From: Candidatus Heimdallarchaeota archaeon
GTDB lineage: Archaea; Asgardarchaeota; Heimdallarchaeia; Heimdallarchaeales; Kariarchaeaceae
DNA length: 64,000 bases
Reading direction: 5' to 3'
Assembly: GCA_026702845.1 (NCBI GenBank)
Contig: JADCLS010000003.1
Span: 248,001-312,000, forward strand
Positions within the stretch are counted from its first letter, which is position 1. Every line of letters begins with the position of its first letter. Made by a program: the position numbers and the translations under genes. Of the stretch, positions 29,126-37,317 are shown piece after piece. Below the pieces are notes generated by a model, which saw only the letters and a list, made by a program, of their open reading frames with translations, was not told where the DNA came from and made no database searches.

Positions 29126-29515
29126 ATGAGTAAGAAGATAAACATCGATGGAATGAATCTGGATCCACAAGGTATGGATGAAGAAGTACCTGAGGGTCTA
29201 ACTCTGGAAGAGCTTGAATCTCATTTCTCCTCTATTGCAAATGAATTGAAAGGAGGAGATATATCTGTGGAAAATTTACTTGAGAAAGAAAAGAAAAAAC
29301 AACCACCATTTTTTAGAAATTATGATCCCAATGTCCTTGATTTTCTAGCTCGGGCTAATACTCATGAGGAATGCGTGGAGATCATTGAATATTGCCTGAC
29401 TAAACAAGAGATCAGTAAGGAAGAAGCTGAAAATCTGATGGAAAAATTAAACACTCATGGTCCTGACTTTTTTGGTACACGAAAACCTGGATATTATGAT
29501 TCGAAACTAGTTTAA
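29126..29515 (+). CDS. Small archaeal protein, DUF2095-like (tentative)
   Basis: 129 residues, acidic, helical, with a C-terminal GPDFFGTRKPGYYDSK stretch. The KPGYY-type ending reminds me of the archaeal family DUF2095; the identification is from memory and should be treated as a lead. Residues 65-110 carry two helical pairs with an LTKQEISKEEAE loop. It follows the GTPase gene closely and overlaps the stop codon of the convergent phosphofructokinase gene (TTAA). Confidence 0.5.
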   Translation: MSKKINIDGMNLDPQGMDEEVPEGLTLEELESHFSSIANELKGGDISVENLLEKEKKKQPPFFRNYDPNVLDFLARANTHEECVEIIEYCLTKQEISKEEAENLMEKLNTHGPDFFGTRKPGYYDSKLV

Positions 29516-30534
29516 ATCCCCATCAGATGCTTAGCATAGCCCCATGAATCATCATCAACGACTTTTAATTTTGCTACTGCCTCAGAAAGGTCTTTAGGGA
29601 TAACCTTGGTACCCTGTAGGGCTGGCATCTTTCCAAAGTTCTTGTTTATGGCCAGATCCATGGCTACCATACCGAGTTGAGTACAGAGCACTCGATCAAA
29701 GGTACTTGGTGGTCCACCACGTTGTGTATGTCCCAGTTTGATATCACGAGTTGGAATTCCAAGTTCATCCTTGATTAGTTTGGCTATTTCTTTGGCTATA
29801 TCTAGCTTATCAAGGAGTACATGACCAAACTCGTCCTTCTCACCATCAACTTCCCCTTCTGCAAACCCATAACCCTCGGATACTGCAACAATTCCCCATG
29901 TATGCCCAGCATCATAACGTCTTTTGATTATGGACACAATCTCATGTTTGGATAGCTGATACTCGGGAATGAGGATCACATGAGCCCCACCAGCGATACC
30001 CGCATGGAGGGTCATCCATCCTGCATGACGCCCCATAATCTCAACCACCATCACTCGGTGATGAGATTTAGCAGTGGTTTTCAGACGATCTAGGGCTTCA
30101 GTGGCAATCGTGATGGCTGTGTTGAAGCCAAAGGTATAATCTGTGGCATCCAGATCATTATCAATGGTTTTAGGGATCCCAATCATGGGCAATCCAGCCT
30201 GATGCAATTTGTTTGCGACACCTAGCGTATCCTCTCCTCCAATTGCAAATATTCCATCCAAACCAAGTTCCTCTACATTCTTTTTAATAATCTCAACACC
30301 ATTATCCACCTTCATGGGATTGGTTCTGCCAGATCCTAGTATGGTTCCACCCAGATCAATTTGATCTATAATTTCAACAGGTATATCCATAATTACTTTC
30401 TCAAGCAATCCCTTCCAACCATCTCTGAACCCAATCAACTGATGATTACCATGTTGTGCCTTGATGTAAAGTGCACGGATGACAGCATTCATCCCTGGTG
30501 TATCTCCTCCGCTGGTTAATACTCCGAATTTCAT
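29512..30534 (-). CDS. pfkA: Phosphofructokinase, group III, predicted PPi-dependent
   Basis: 340 residues, family PFKA. It starts with KFGVLTSGGDTPGMNAVIR. Donor-specificity positions can be read: GGEDT places Asp at the residue that is Gly in ATP-dependent enzymes (E. coli 104), and PKTIDND places Lys where ATP enzymes such as E. coli have Gly (124). Asp plus Lys is the pyrophosphate-dependent signature, as in the actinobacterial group III enzyme. MGRHAGW is the substrate motif. It would phosphorylate fructose 6-phosphate reversibly. Most archaea use ADP-dependent or no PFK, so this gene is probably of bacterial origin. Donor use is predicted, not shown. Confidence 0.9.
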   Translation of the reverse strand: MKFGVLTSGGDTPGMNAVIRALYIKAQHGNHQLIGFRDGWKGLLEKVIMDIPVEIIDQIDLGGTILGSGRTNPMKVDNGVEIIKKNVEELGLDGIFAIGGEDTLGVANKLHQAGLPMIGIPKTIDNDLDATDYTFGFNTAITIATEALDRLKTTAKSHHRVMVVEIMGRHAGWMTLHAGIAGGAHVILIPEYQLSKHEIVSIIKRRYDAGHTWGIVAVSEGYGFAEGEVDGEKDEFGHVLLDKLDIAKEIAKLIKDELGIPTRDIKLGHTQRGGPPSTFDRVLCTQLGMVAMDLAINKNFGKMPALQGTKVIPKDLSEAVAKLKVVDDDSWGYAKHLMGI

Positions 30535-30601
30535 TCAGTTGAATAATAAAATAGCTAGCTTATATAGACTTAGAAATGATTATGTAAAAATTTCGCAAAT
30601 A

Positions 30602-31969
30602 TTAGTATGATGTCTCTGCAATATTGGGTTCATCCACAATAACTTCTCTTCCCTTTACAAACTCCCGTATCCATGTGGCATCCTCCCTATCACTAAATAC
30701 ACGAATCATGACATATCTTTCCCTACCAGTGTTCACCTGTGATAGGAATGACCTGAAGTAGGTGGTTTGATCAATTGCCTCCTGAAGTGTGTGTGAGAAT
30801 TTACCTGACTCCAGTTTCTTGTTCTTATCATGGATAAAGATATTGCCAACATTGAACTCTCCATGATCGATGGTACTCATGGGATAGGTATTAGTGATAT
30901 AGAATGTTGGATGCTTTAGACCTCGTTTATCCGCTTCTGCATTGATTTTCTCTATAAATCTGCCATTGGCGATGGTCTGTGAATCTCGCTCTAGATTACC
31001 GGTGATGGTTTTTACCTGTTTCTCTGGTAAGGTTGTCTCCCATACCAGCTTGGGTAGGTTTCGTTGTAGCAATCGTGAGGCAAAATACTTTGCTTCTTTC
31101 ATTTCATCGCTGTTGGATGCCATAATCTCACCCACTACCGTATACTCATTGATCCATTGATAAGTATCAAGGTCCTTTGTCCGCTCAACTAGGTTGAGGG
31201 GGTCCCTGGCAGCAAAGAGCATCTTTCTGATCAGAATATCTGCAGCAGCTGATGCTTTGTGGAAATACACACCACGATACATATAGAACCTACCAAGTAA
31301 AGCTTGGAAAATATCATCTAGCACCTTAAGGTCATAATGTAAGGAAGGTATACCATCATGTTCCTTGATCAATGAGTTACTGATGATCCTTCGTGAGGCA
31401 ACTAGACCAAAATGAGTTGTTCCGGAAAAAAATGCATCACGTAACATAAAATCCATACGATCTGCACCAAGAGCTCCTTGAGTGATGGCCTGCATTACTC
31501 TGTCTTTACCCTCCCAGAGATCCTTTAAATCTTTGACACTTACACCTGTTGCTTCAATATATGGTTTGAGATAATCACTCTCAACCATTTTAAGGCGATG
31601 AGTATCATGCCCATGTGGATTACCTGGATAGATCTCTCTATACACAGTATCATCATAAGCATGACTGAATGCGCCATGTCCGATATCATGTAGTAGTCCC
31701 CCCAAACGGGCCAATTGAATTCTATAATCTTTATCATCAAATTCTTGGAAAACATGCTCTGCATATTGCCCAGCCATATGCATCACACCCAGCACATGAG
31801 CTAATCTGGTATGTTGAGCACCTGGAAATACTAGTCTTACACCAGATAATTGAGAAATCCATCGCAATCGTTGTACAAAGGGAGTATCGATGAGCTTACC
31901 CTCCTCAGGGGTGATCTCAATATAATTGTGAACAGGATCACGTATGGCGGAGTTGTATTTGTTTTTCAT
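30602..31969 (-). CDS. HD-domain phosphohydrolase, dGTPase/SAMHD1-like
   Basis: About 455 residues. The N-terminal IRDPVHNYIEI is typical of the dGTPase-like HD group. The metal site is spread over TRLAHVLGVMHMA, GGLLHDIGHGAFSH (the HD pair) and a later Asp (LGADRMDFMLRDA). Such enzymes hydrolyse dNTPs or other nucleotides. I set the start at the third in-frame ATG (31969) because a TATA-like ATTTTAAAT is centred about 27 nt before it and because homologues begin near here; two more ATGs lie 8 and 6 codons upstream. Confidence 0.85.
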   Translation of the reverse strand: MKNKYNSAIRDPVHNYIEITPEEGKLIDTPFVQRLRWISQLSGVRLVFPGAQHTRLAHVLGVMHMAGQYAEHVFQEFDDKDYRIQLARLGGLLHDIGHGAFSHAYDDTVYREIYPGNPHGHDTHRLKMVESDYLKPYIEATGVSVKDLKDLWEGKDRVMQAITQGALGADRMDFMLRDAFFSGTTHFGLVASRRIISNSLIKEHDGIPSLHYDLKVLDDIFQALLGRFYMYRGVYFHKASAAADILIRKMLFAARDPLNLVERTKDLDTYQWINEYTVVGEIMASNSDEMKEAKYFASRLLQRNLPKLVWETTLPEKQVKTITGNLERDSQTIANGRFIEKINAEADKRGLKHPTFYITNTYPMSTIDHGEFNVGNIFIHDKNKKLESGKFSHTLQEAIDQTTYFRSFLSQVNTGRERYVMIRVFSDREDATWIREFVKGREVIVDEPNIAETSY

Positions 31970-32141
31970 GCAAATGCTAGTGAGCATGCTCATTTAAAAT
32001 ATCCTTGATATTTGTAACCCTGCAAAGAGAATAATAGCGAATTTTGGAGTGCAAAGTTAATTAATTAAATTGTGTATATAATCAATATTCTTCTAACCTA
32101 AAGTAAGGATTTTATTTAATAACGCACATTATCGAATTAGA

Positions 32142-32558
32142 ATGTCAGAATCAGATACCCAGCCCATCAAGGCAACACAGGTAAAAGTAGGGACTCATAT
32201 CGTATACGAAAATGAAGTATACGTTGTGAAATCAACAGATAAATCCAAGGCAGGAAAACACGGTCATGCCAAGGTCAGAATGAGTGTAGAGAACATTATC
32301 ACTGGTAACAAGAAATCTCTGGTGATGCCTGGTGATGATAAGCTCAAAAAACCAATGATTGCCAAATCAGTGGCTCAAGTAATCTCTATAAATCCTGATT
32401 CCATTCAACTAATGGATCAAGAAACCTACGAGATGTTCGAGACTGTACTTCCAAATTTTGAGGAGATTGGTGGAAAACTTGAGTCAGGTGATGAGGTAGA
32501 TATGTGGATGTTTCTTGGTCAGAGATTGATCAAGAGAAAAAGAGTAAAGAGTGAGTAA
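32142..32558 (+). CDS. Translation factor eIF5A (aIF5A)
   Basis: 138 residues, two-domain SH3-like plus OB fold. The hypusine loop SKAGKHGHAK places the modified lysine in the expected position, and the surrounding TDKSKAGKHG is conserved. It helps ribosomes through difficult peptide bonds. Start ATG 32142 lies near the expected distance from a TATA box TTTTATTTAATAA (32109-32121), with a short leader at most. Deoxyhypusine synthase is not in the window. Confidence 0.95.
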   Translation: MSESDTQPIKATQVKVGTHIVYENEVYVVKSTDKSKAGKHGHAKVRMSVENIITGNKKSLVMPGDDKLKKPMIAKSVAQVISINPDSIQLMDQETYEMFETVLPNFEEIGGKLESGDEVDMWMFLGQRLIKRKRVKSE

Positions 32559-32565
32559 AGAGCGA

Positions 32566-33273
32566 TTAACTCCCCAATTCATCTTGTATTTCTTCTACAA
32601 CAGAAACGGTTTTATTAATCAAATATTGTAATTTTAAAACATCAATTTTCGCTTTATCCATGCTATCAGTCATAACAGGGAAGCCAAGATGCTCTATCTG
32701 ATCAAAGAGATCAAGTAGAAGGTCTGTTCCTCCAATATAGCTGGTGATTTCATCCATATCCAGCCATTCAGGTTTATCCAGGATGTTTCCTATTACTTCA
32801 GGATGTCCATTACTTATCAAAAAAGATTCGAATGCGTATTTAATCATATCCCAGCCTTCAATTGCTCTACTACTCCAAGAGATCATGATCTCCTGATAGA
32901 TAACTGCTAGGGTGTTTGAAGAATCTGTAGAGAAAGTCGAGACAAGACAGTAATTATCAGGAAATTTCCAAATCTGTTTCGGCGTTAATTCTACTTCCTC
33001 CTGAACCTCCACCAGCTCAACGAGTTGTGCAAATTCATGTTTATCTAATCCCAGATACTGCTGAAGATCATCCTTGACTACAAGGAATTCAGCTGTATCA
33101 TATATTCCTACCAATTCTAGTTGTCTGACGATATCCCGATCTATATTGATATTTGATGAGAGAATCCTTGATTTCTTGATAATCTTACCAACCTCGGCCT
33201 TATCTCCCACTCTGTAGAGGTAGCGTTCAAGAGGGAATAGTTGGTATTCCTCATGTACATTGATAACTTCCAT
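32566..33273 (-). CDS. Unknown protein with a helix-hairpin-helix-like segment
   Basis: 235 residues, soluble. Residues 50-85 (LELVGIYDTAEFLVV...) resemble a short helix-hairpin-helix of the DUF4332 kind, seen by eye only. The remainder is a mixed alpha/beta domain and a helical C-terminus (residues 180-235). It ends 8 nt from the stop of the eIF5A gene, convergent. Function unknown. Confidence 0.6.
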   Translation of the reverse strand: MEVINVHEEYQLFPLERYLYRVGDKAEVGKIIKKSRILSSNINIDRDIVRQLELVGIYDTAEFLVVKDDLQQYLGLDKHEFAQLVELVEVQEEVELTPKQIWKFPDNYCLVSTFSTDSSNTLAVIYQEIMISWSSRAIEGWDMIKYAFESFLISNGHPEVIGNILDKPEWLDMDEITSYIGGTDLLLDLFDQIEHLGFPVMTDSMDKAKIDVLKLQYLINKTVSVVEEIQDELGS

Positions 33274-33518
33274 ATCCTCTCTTACAATTTTAGCATTTAA
33301 GTACAGATGATAATATCATCTCCATAACATCCTCGCTTATAAATAATCTAGGTGATTGGAATATACCACTCAATCGAACTCAGACCCGAGTTCTGGTGTT
33401 TCCAGCCATCAGGTGTCCATAATCTTTTTTTTTGGGCACCTGTACAACACCATTTGAGCATTTTATCTGTTATACTCCGAATATTAATTATAGAGTAGGT
33501 TTTAGGGGGAATGTAATT

Positions 33519-34460
33519 ATGCCCCGAATTTTGATAACAGGGAGTCAAGGTCAGATTGGCACAGAATTAGCAGAACAATTACGTCTGAAATATGGACAGG
33601 AAAATGTGATCTGCACAGATATTCAAGAAGCAAAGAATCAGTGTCAGCCCTTTTATCATCTTGATGTGCTGAAACGAGATGATTTTGAACATCTGATCAG
33701 TTCTCAGGATATAGATTGGTTGATCCACAATGCCAGTATACTCTCTGCCACAGGGGAGAAGCATCCACATCTGGCTATGAATGTGAATATCAAGGGTTTT
33801 GATACTGCAATAGAGATAGCCCGGGAGCATGATTTGCGAATAATCAGTCCCAGCTCCATAGCTGCATTTGGACCAAGCACACCCAAGGAAAATACACCAG
33901 ATGATACGATTATGCGTCCCACAACTATATATGGTGTGTCCAAGGTATATGTGGAGCTACTCGGTGAATACTATCATCAAAAATGGGGTGTTGACTTTCG
34001 TACCCTGCGTTATCCCGGTATTATATCATGGAAAACACCACCCATGCATGGAACCACAGATTATGCAGTAGCTATCTTTCATGAGGCATTAAAACACAAG
34101 AAGTACATCTCATTCCTGGCAGAGGATGCATTGCTACCCATGATGTACATGCCTGATTGTTTGAAAGGAACCATTGAGTTATTAGAAGCAGATGCAAGTA
34201 AGCTGTCTCGTCGTACTTATAATCTAGGAGGCTTCAGCTTTGCCCCAAGAGATATAGCCGCATCGATACAGAAGCATATACCTGAATTTGAGATCAGCTA
34301 CCAACCTGATTATCGACAACAAATAGCTGAATCATGGCCAAATTCATTGGATGACAGCAATGCACGCCGAGATTGGAACTGGATGCCAAGGTATACCCTT
34401 GATACCATGGTGGAGGATATGCTGGCCAACCTATCTCAGATGCTGGGGATTGAGTACTAG
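33519..34460 (+). CDS. tdh: L-threonine 3-dehydrogenase, SDR type
   Basis: About 313 residues. An extended short-chain dehydrogenase that oxidises threonine to 2-amino-3-ketobutyrate with NAD. The NAD motif is ITGSQGQIGTELAEQL; PSSIAAFGP supplies the Ser/Thr, and TIYGVSKVYVELLGEYY the catalytic Tyr and Lys. RYPGIIS, GGTTDYA-like (HGTTDYAVAIFH), LPMMYMPDC and AESWPNSLDDSNARRDW match the mammalian TDH closely. The ATG at 33519 is used since the preceding codons lack any family similarity. The product is the substrate of the KBL enzyme at 5942-7120. It differs from the zinc-dependent TDH of Thermococcus and bacteria. Confidence 0.92.
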   Translation: MPRILITGSQGQIGTELAEQLRLKYGQENVICTDIQEAKNQCQPFYHLDVLKRDDFEHLISSQDIDWLIHNASILSATGEKHPHLAMNVNIKGFDTAIEIAREHDLRIISPSSIAAFGPSTPKENTPDDTIMRPTTIYGVSKVYVELLGEYYHQKWGVDFRTLRYPGIISWKTPPMHGTTDYAVAIFHEALKHKKYISFLAEDALLPMMYMPDCLKGTIELLEADASKLSRRTYNLGGFSFAPRDIAASIQKHIPEFEISYQPDYRQQIAESWPNSLDDSNARRDWNWMPRYTLDTMVEDMLANLSQMLGIEY

Positions 34461-34501
34461 AGCTGACCACGTTGGATACACACTACACCTCTGAGTATAG
34501 G

Positions 34502-34987
34502 ATGACGGCATACTTCACTCTACTGGCAGCTATGATCTTGCCATTTCATTGGATCATGCAGAGATGGATATATCTGCCTTATCTGTTGCTTATCAGCCGT
34601 GTTCTTCTATTGCTTAGTATTACTGGTATCTATCTCCTGATAAGAGATGTACATCCCATGTTGTCAAAAATATCTTATACTGCTGGAATAATCAGTTGTA
34701 TTCCCCTATGGCCTAGACTAAGTATAGGGGCATTTATCCTCTTCTCACTCAGCTCAGGTGCGACCTTTGCCTTCAACTACAGAAGGGATTCTAAGCAGAT
34801 ACTGGGTATTCTGATGATTATCAGTGCACTACTATCACCAATTTCCATTGTGATGATACAGATCCTGTTCAAAGTGGTATTGTTCATCTCCCTTGTCTTG
34901 TTGATGCGGATCCTGTATCATGAACCTGAATTGGATCTATCTGTACTTGATGAGCAGAAGGAAGAGAAAACCATGGACTATCAATGA
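34502..34987 (+). CDS. Small polytopic membrane protein
   Basis: About 161 residues with five predicted membrane helices and an acidic cytoplasmic tail (SVLDEQKEEKT). The start is uncertain: ATG 34502 is preferred to a TTG at 34472. It follows tdh by about 40 nt and overlaps the convergent acetyltransferase gene by 7 nt. No family recognised. Confidence 0.55.
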   Translation: MTAYFTLLAAMILPFHWIMQRWIYLPYLLLISRVLLLLSITGIYLLIRDVHPMLSKISYTAGIISCIPLWPRLSIGAFILFSLSSGATFAFNYRRDSKQILGILMIISALLSPISIVMIQILFKVVLFISLVLLMRILYHEPELDLSVLDEQKEEKTMDYQ

Positions 34988-35508
34988 TTGTGAAATTGTT
35001 CTTTTGTTAATCTGAAACCCTTATATCGAGCATATACACCATACACATCCTTTCGATAATGCATCCCTGTATCTTCAAAACCAAGTTTCTCCCATACATG
35101 GATGGCACGATTGTTATCTATTTTAGATTCCAGCCATATGGCACTATAATCACTACTGCTGAAGATCATCTCCGCCACAAGGCGAATACATTTGCTGCCT
35201 AATCCTTGCTCTATTAGATCCGGTCGCATGACAATACCAAAAATCAACTCATCTCGCTCCTCCGGTTCGATCAGAGATGCACGACCGATGATCTTTCCTT
35301 CAAACTTGAATACCAACCATAGATTATCCAATCGCACGTTTTTTGTCATCCATCTATCCTTGAGAAGATCATTTTTCACAGAGAAGTTAGCCCATGCATA
35401 GGGATGGGTATATTTTGGCCAGTCAGCAATCTCATCTAGATCTTCTCGTGTCAATCGATCAATGGTGTACTTCTGGTGATGATATGGGATCAGAAGATCT
35501 GAGAGCAT
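34981..35508 (-). CDS. RimJ/RimL-type GNAT acetyltransferase
   Basis: 175 residues. N-terminal IDRLTREDLDEIADW is typical of the RimJ/RimL group; the acetyl-CoA loop is LIEQGLGSKCIRLV, and the later IWLESKIDNNRAIHVWEKLGFEDTG (split over residues 118-144) gives the N-x-x-A-x-x-x-x-E-K-x-G-F motif. Substrate unknown; candidates are protein N-termini or small amines. Confidence 0.85.
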   Translation of the reverse strand: MLSDLLIPYHHQKYTIDRLTREDLDEIADWPKYTHPYAWANFSVKNDLLKDRWMTKNVRLDNLWLVFKFEGKIIGRASLIEPEERDELIFGIVMRPDLIEQGLGSKCIRLVAEMIFSSSDYSAIWLESKIDNNRAIHVWEKLGFEDTGMHYRKDVYGVYARYKGFRLTKEQFHNH

Positions 35509-35592
35509 ATGCAGCTAGCAATTTGGTGCATAGATAAAATATCGCATTTCTGTGTAGCAGTATACAAATAAAAATCACAGACAGGTGTAAAT

Positions 35593-36402
35593 TTATGCTA
35601 GGCTGAGCCGTTTTAACCCTATCTTAACGTACTCTATATTGCTCTCGATACCAATTGATCTTCTCTTGAGATCTCGTGCCACTTTGGAGGTGGTGAAGGT
35701 TCCTGAGAAGGGATCAAGGATTATATCTCCCTTGTTACTGCTGGTTAGAATGATTCGTTCGAGTAATTTTTCCGGTTTCTGTGAGGGATGCTGTTCATAC
35801 TCCGGCATGCGGTAGCGTACCCTGGGAAACTCCCATACATTGCCAGGCACTTTGGAACTGTTGTAAGGTTGTGGTGGTTTCTTCCGATAATCTATGAGCT
35901 TCCTCTGAGATCCAGTCTTTGCCTCAACCATGATCTCCTCAGCATTGAACACATAATGTTTCTTATCCTTCACACAGAAGAGAATGGGTTCATACCGGGA
36001 TCCGAAGAAATATTTTGCCTGTGCACCTGAGGAGTCGTAATACCATATAATTCTAGAGAGAATATTCATGTGCTGGGATAGGAAGATATCAAAATGTGGC
36101 ATATACTGGGTAGCAGCCATGAAATATAGGGCACCATGTGGTTTCAGCTTACGTAGAAGTATGTCCAACCATGATTTCACCCAATCAATATACTCATTAT
36201 CCTCATTCCATTGACCTCTCTCAAACTCCTTATCAATATTGTATGGTGGATCCACGAAGATCAGATCTATTGATTCATCCTGAATGTGAGTGTTGAGTAC
36301 CTTGATAGCATCTCCATGGTAAATACAATGATCTTTATCTGCATACCGTCTTATCCCGTCATCATTGACTGTTTTATCATGATTGCTGTGTAGGATTTGC
36401 AT
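35593..36402 (-). CDS. DNA methyltransferase (N4-cytosine/N6-adenine, beta-type)
   Basis: A SAM-dependent DNA methylase. The catalytic motif IV (FVDPPYNID) comes before the SAM motif I (ILDPFSGTFTTS), the order of the beta group. HPSQKPEKLLERII is the linker typical of these enzymes, and the ending SIGIESNIEYVKIGLKRL fits. No restriction endonuclease is adjacent, so it may be an orphan methylase. The first ATG is 36402, but the reading frame continues open upstream to 36564 and there encodes a helix-turn-helix domain (see the next entry), so the protein is probably longer. Confidence 0.88.
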   Translation of the reverse strand: MQILHSNHDKTVNDDGIRRYADKDHCIYHGDAIKVLNTHIQDESIDLIFVDPPYNIDKEFERGQWNEDNEYIDWVKSWLDILLRKLKPHGALYFMAATQYMPHFDIFLSQHMNILSRIIWYYDSSGAQAKYFFGSRYEPILFCVKDKKHYVFNAEEIMVEAKTGSQRKLIDYRKKPPQPYNSSKVPGNVWEFPRVRYRMPEYEQHPSQKPEKLLERIILTSSNKGDIILDPFSGTFTTSKVARDLKRRSIGIESNIEYVKIGLKRLSLA

Positions 36403-36564
36403 GAATGCTTCCTCAAGTTCTGCAGGCAGGATAGAGATATCGCGCTCATACTTCGATAACCTGGATGTGCTGATACCTAGGAGTTGTGCCAGCCTCTGCT
36501 GGGTTAAGCCCTGCTTTTTTCTTCTTGCAATGATCTCTCTGCCGTTGATGTAAGAACACCACTC
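36403..36564 (-). other. In-frame XRE helix-turn-helix extension of the methyltransferase, without a normal start codon
   Basis: The frame upstream of ATG 36402 stays open for 54 codons to a TAG at 36565-36567. It encodes INGREIIARRKKQGLTQQRL, then AQLLGISTSRLSKYERD, a clear XRE-type HTH that runs straight into the methylase. No ATG, GTG or TTG occurs in this stretch. A TATA box TTTATAAATA lies at about 36580-36590, placing transcription start near 36560. The start may be a rare codon (an ATC stands just before NGREI), or there is a base error in the assembly. Confidence 0.7.
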
Positions 36565-36786
36565 CTAACCCTAGTAAGAAGGATATTTATAAAAGCATTC
36601 AATTAAGTATACTTCAAATTGTTAGAACTTGTGTTTATGATGACATGGCAACTGCATATTCACATAACATTTACACCCTAATGACTGAAATTTATAAAGG
36701 TGAAAAAAAAATTAAAATAATAGACAGAAAAATATATTTATCAATGCATTATATTAATAAATATATTGTGTAATTCTATAATTAGG

Positions 36787-37031
36787 AAGGGGTATGCTAG
36801 CAATCAATGTTAGCTGGTCCATCGTAACCACCTCGAGTTCCTAAGCAATTAGAAACAAGAGTTTGGACCTGCCATCCGCGAGAACCGAAAAAGCGATCAC
36901 TCGATCGTGTCCCCAGCCCTAATCGTACGGATCTTCGTACACAACCAGCCAACCCGCAAAAAATTTTCGGGCGCTCACACATCTCCCCTTTTTTGTGTGG
37001 GCCTGGATGCTCCCCCTCCTACCTTTTTTTT
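36787..37031 (+). ncRNA. Candidate structured RNA, about 245 nt, GC-rich, unknown class
   Basis: A GC-rich patch in an AT-rich genome with many nested stems. Stem 36796-36802/36808-36814 (7 bp, one G-U). Stem 36816-36821/36864-36869 encloses a hairpin 36837-36844/36849-36856 closed by a GCAA tetraloop. GTACG/CGTAC pairs 36925-36929 with 36936-36940. A three-way junction is closed by CCAGCC (36945-36950) with GGCCTGG (37000-37006) and holds two hairpins, CCCG/CGGG (36953-36956/36968-36971) and CACACA/TGTGTG (36976-36981/36994-36999). An AT-rich TATA candidate lies at 36755-36766, and eight T residues end the unit at 37024-37031. G-U pairs favour the plus strand. It lacks the conserved core I would expect of RNase P or SRP RNA. 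Confidence 0.55.
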
Positions 37032-37203
37032 CCCCCTGTTCAAAAAGAAGAGTAATCCATTTTTTACTTCAGCCTTTACTGATAAGTATAGGCATGTGGT
37101 TAATTATGCCGCGTTTTGGATTGGTCTCCAGCTAGTTCGCGCGACTTACTCATTAATCCATGTCCCCAACCATAAGCAATTTTTGATAGGGCTGAGCAGC
37201 TAG

Positions 37204-37317
37204 CTTGGTGAGATCCTGCTAAGCTGTATCATCTGTCAACGTCCTCCGAGTGAGGAACAACCCCTATTTTGTCAGTATTGCCATGTATTCATTCCTCAGA
37301 TAAGAGATGAACAATAT
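37204..37317 (+). other. In-frame zinc-ribbon extension without a normal start codon
   Basis: The frame of the next gene is open for 38 codons upstream of its first ATG, from a TAG at 37201. It encodes CIICQRPPSEEQPLFCQYC, a C-x2-C...C-x2-C zinc ribbon, then joins the second CPC/CSSC cluster of the annotated protein. No ATG, GTG or TTG is present. A CTG at 37216 follows a GGTGAG (37207-37212) and an ATC stands between them. This N-terminus is likely translated from a non-standard start, or the sequence carries an error. Confidence 0.6.

Noticed and set aside
35593..36402. Complete restriction-modification system
   Set aside because: Neighbouring genes are an acetyltransferase and a zinc-ribbon protein; no endonuclease motif is present nearby, so only an orphan methylase is supported.
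36787..37031. RNase P RNA or SRP RNA as identity of the GC-rich RNA
   Set aside because: I found neither the GAGGAAAGTC-type P4 core of RNase P nor the helix 8 loop and asymmetric bulge of SRP RNA on either strand.
36907..37203. Open frame of 98 codons inside the GC-rich region
   Set aside because: It runs through the stems and T-run of the candidate RNA, has low-complexity Phe/Lys/Pro content and ends just at the frame of the next gene; no domain is visible.
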